A DNA stretch of 55,780 nucleotides from Rhynchonema sp. JSB1_4. Lineage: Eukaryota; Nematoda; Chromadorea; Monhysterida; Xyalidae. Shown here piece after piece: positions 55,390 through 55,780 of the stretch (the stretch's first letter is position 1; each line of letters begins with the position of its first letter). The DNA lies in assembly GCA_030248065.1 (NCBI GenBank), contig JASAMV010007604.1, positions 1 to 55,780 on the forward strand, read 5' to 3'. The translations under genes and the position numbers were made by a program. Under the pieces are notes generated by a model, which made no database searches, was not told the DNA's origin, and was given only the letters and a program-made list of their open reading frames with translations.

Positions 55390-55749
55390 ACTTGTGATGT
55401 TGCCAGCCAACATGTATTTATTTTCAATCATGCGTGCTAAAAATAAGCTGTCGACGCGAAAAGTCTAAGGAAGTAAGCAGCGGTCAAAGTAACGTTCAAA
55501 GACATTTGCCAGCGAACTCAAAGCTTTCTTCTTTCAGTTTGAAGTATTTATAGCAACCCGTGATCCAATGTTGGTCTGTTGACATACGTATGTGCGCCAT
55601 GTCAGCACCGCACATGATGTGTGCAGTATGTAGTGATTCGATTGCTACCTTGCTCATCACAGTAATGATATTATCGGGGAAGTACGCACTGTATGACATA
55701 CCTGAGACATGAGACCTGGCCATATTTACATAAATATCTAACACAAGAC

Positions 55750-55755
55750 AATAAA
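55750..55755 (+). promoter_or_regulatory. AATAAA polyadenylation signal, probably of the DEG/ENaC gene
   Basis: AATAAA 360 nt after the stop codon, followed by a T/G-rich stretch (GTTTGTTTCTGTCTC) as expected downstream of a cleavage site. Confidence 0.55.
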
Positions 55756-55780
55756 GTTTGTTTCTGTCTCGCCGTGTGAA

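Overview
The window is animal nuclear DNA, most probably from a nematode. Genes are split into many small exons with GT..AG introns. Interstitial TTAGGC repeats (the nematode telomere unit) occur twice. Several start codons sit 0-25 nt behind a splice-acceptor-like TTTCAG/TTCCAG, as expected for spliced-leader trans-splicing. A GATGTTTCA 9-mer resembling the CTGTTTCA (Ruby) promoter motif of nematode piRNA genes recurs all over the window. The phylum is an inference; no species can be named.

All seven recognisable cellular genes lie on the + strand: (1) an RRBP1/kinectin-type ER coiled-coil protein, 5' end off the window, about 25 exons, 513-17044; (2) a COMMD10-like COMM-domain protein, 18402-19907; (3) poly(ADP-ribose) glycohydrolase, PARG, 20288-30662; (4) a small rhodanese-like protein, 31689-32536; (5) and (6) two diverged BTB/T1 (KCTD-like) paralogues, 35830-39137 and 41018-43403; (7) a DEG/ENaC channel subunit, 52052-55389. 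COMMD10, PARG and the rhodanese gene are close enough (381 bp, then about 1 kb of which some 640 bp is a repeat) to suggest an operon-like group.

Introns and intergenic DNA are crowded with short non-autonomous DNA transposons, many with intact terminal inverted repeats and exact target-site duplications. They include two nested 1.09-kb palindromes at TTAA (841-3024), at least eight elements with exact 8-bp duplications (hAT-like), one TA-flanked element nested inside another, a hairpin whose loop holds TTAGGC repeats, and an element that landed on the 3' splice site of the second BTB gene. The stretch 45.6-49.6 kb is a ~169-bp tandem repeat split by a non-LTR retrotransposon that keeps only the tail of its reverse transcriptase. 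The stretch 50.5-51.8 kb is a pair of 284-bp inverted arms, each carrying an open frame of 20-residue repeats.

The observation most worth following is the GATGTTTCA motif: 23 exact copies found by eye against about 0.4 expected, on both strands and mostly in introns and intergenic DNA. This could be a dispersed piRNA gene cluster.
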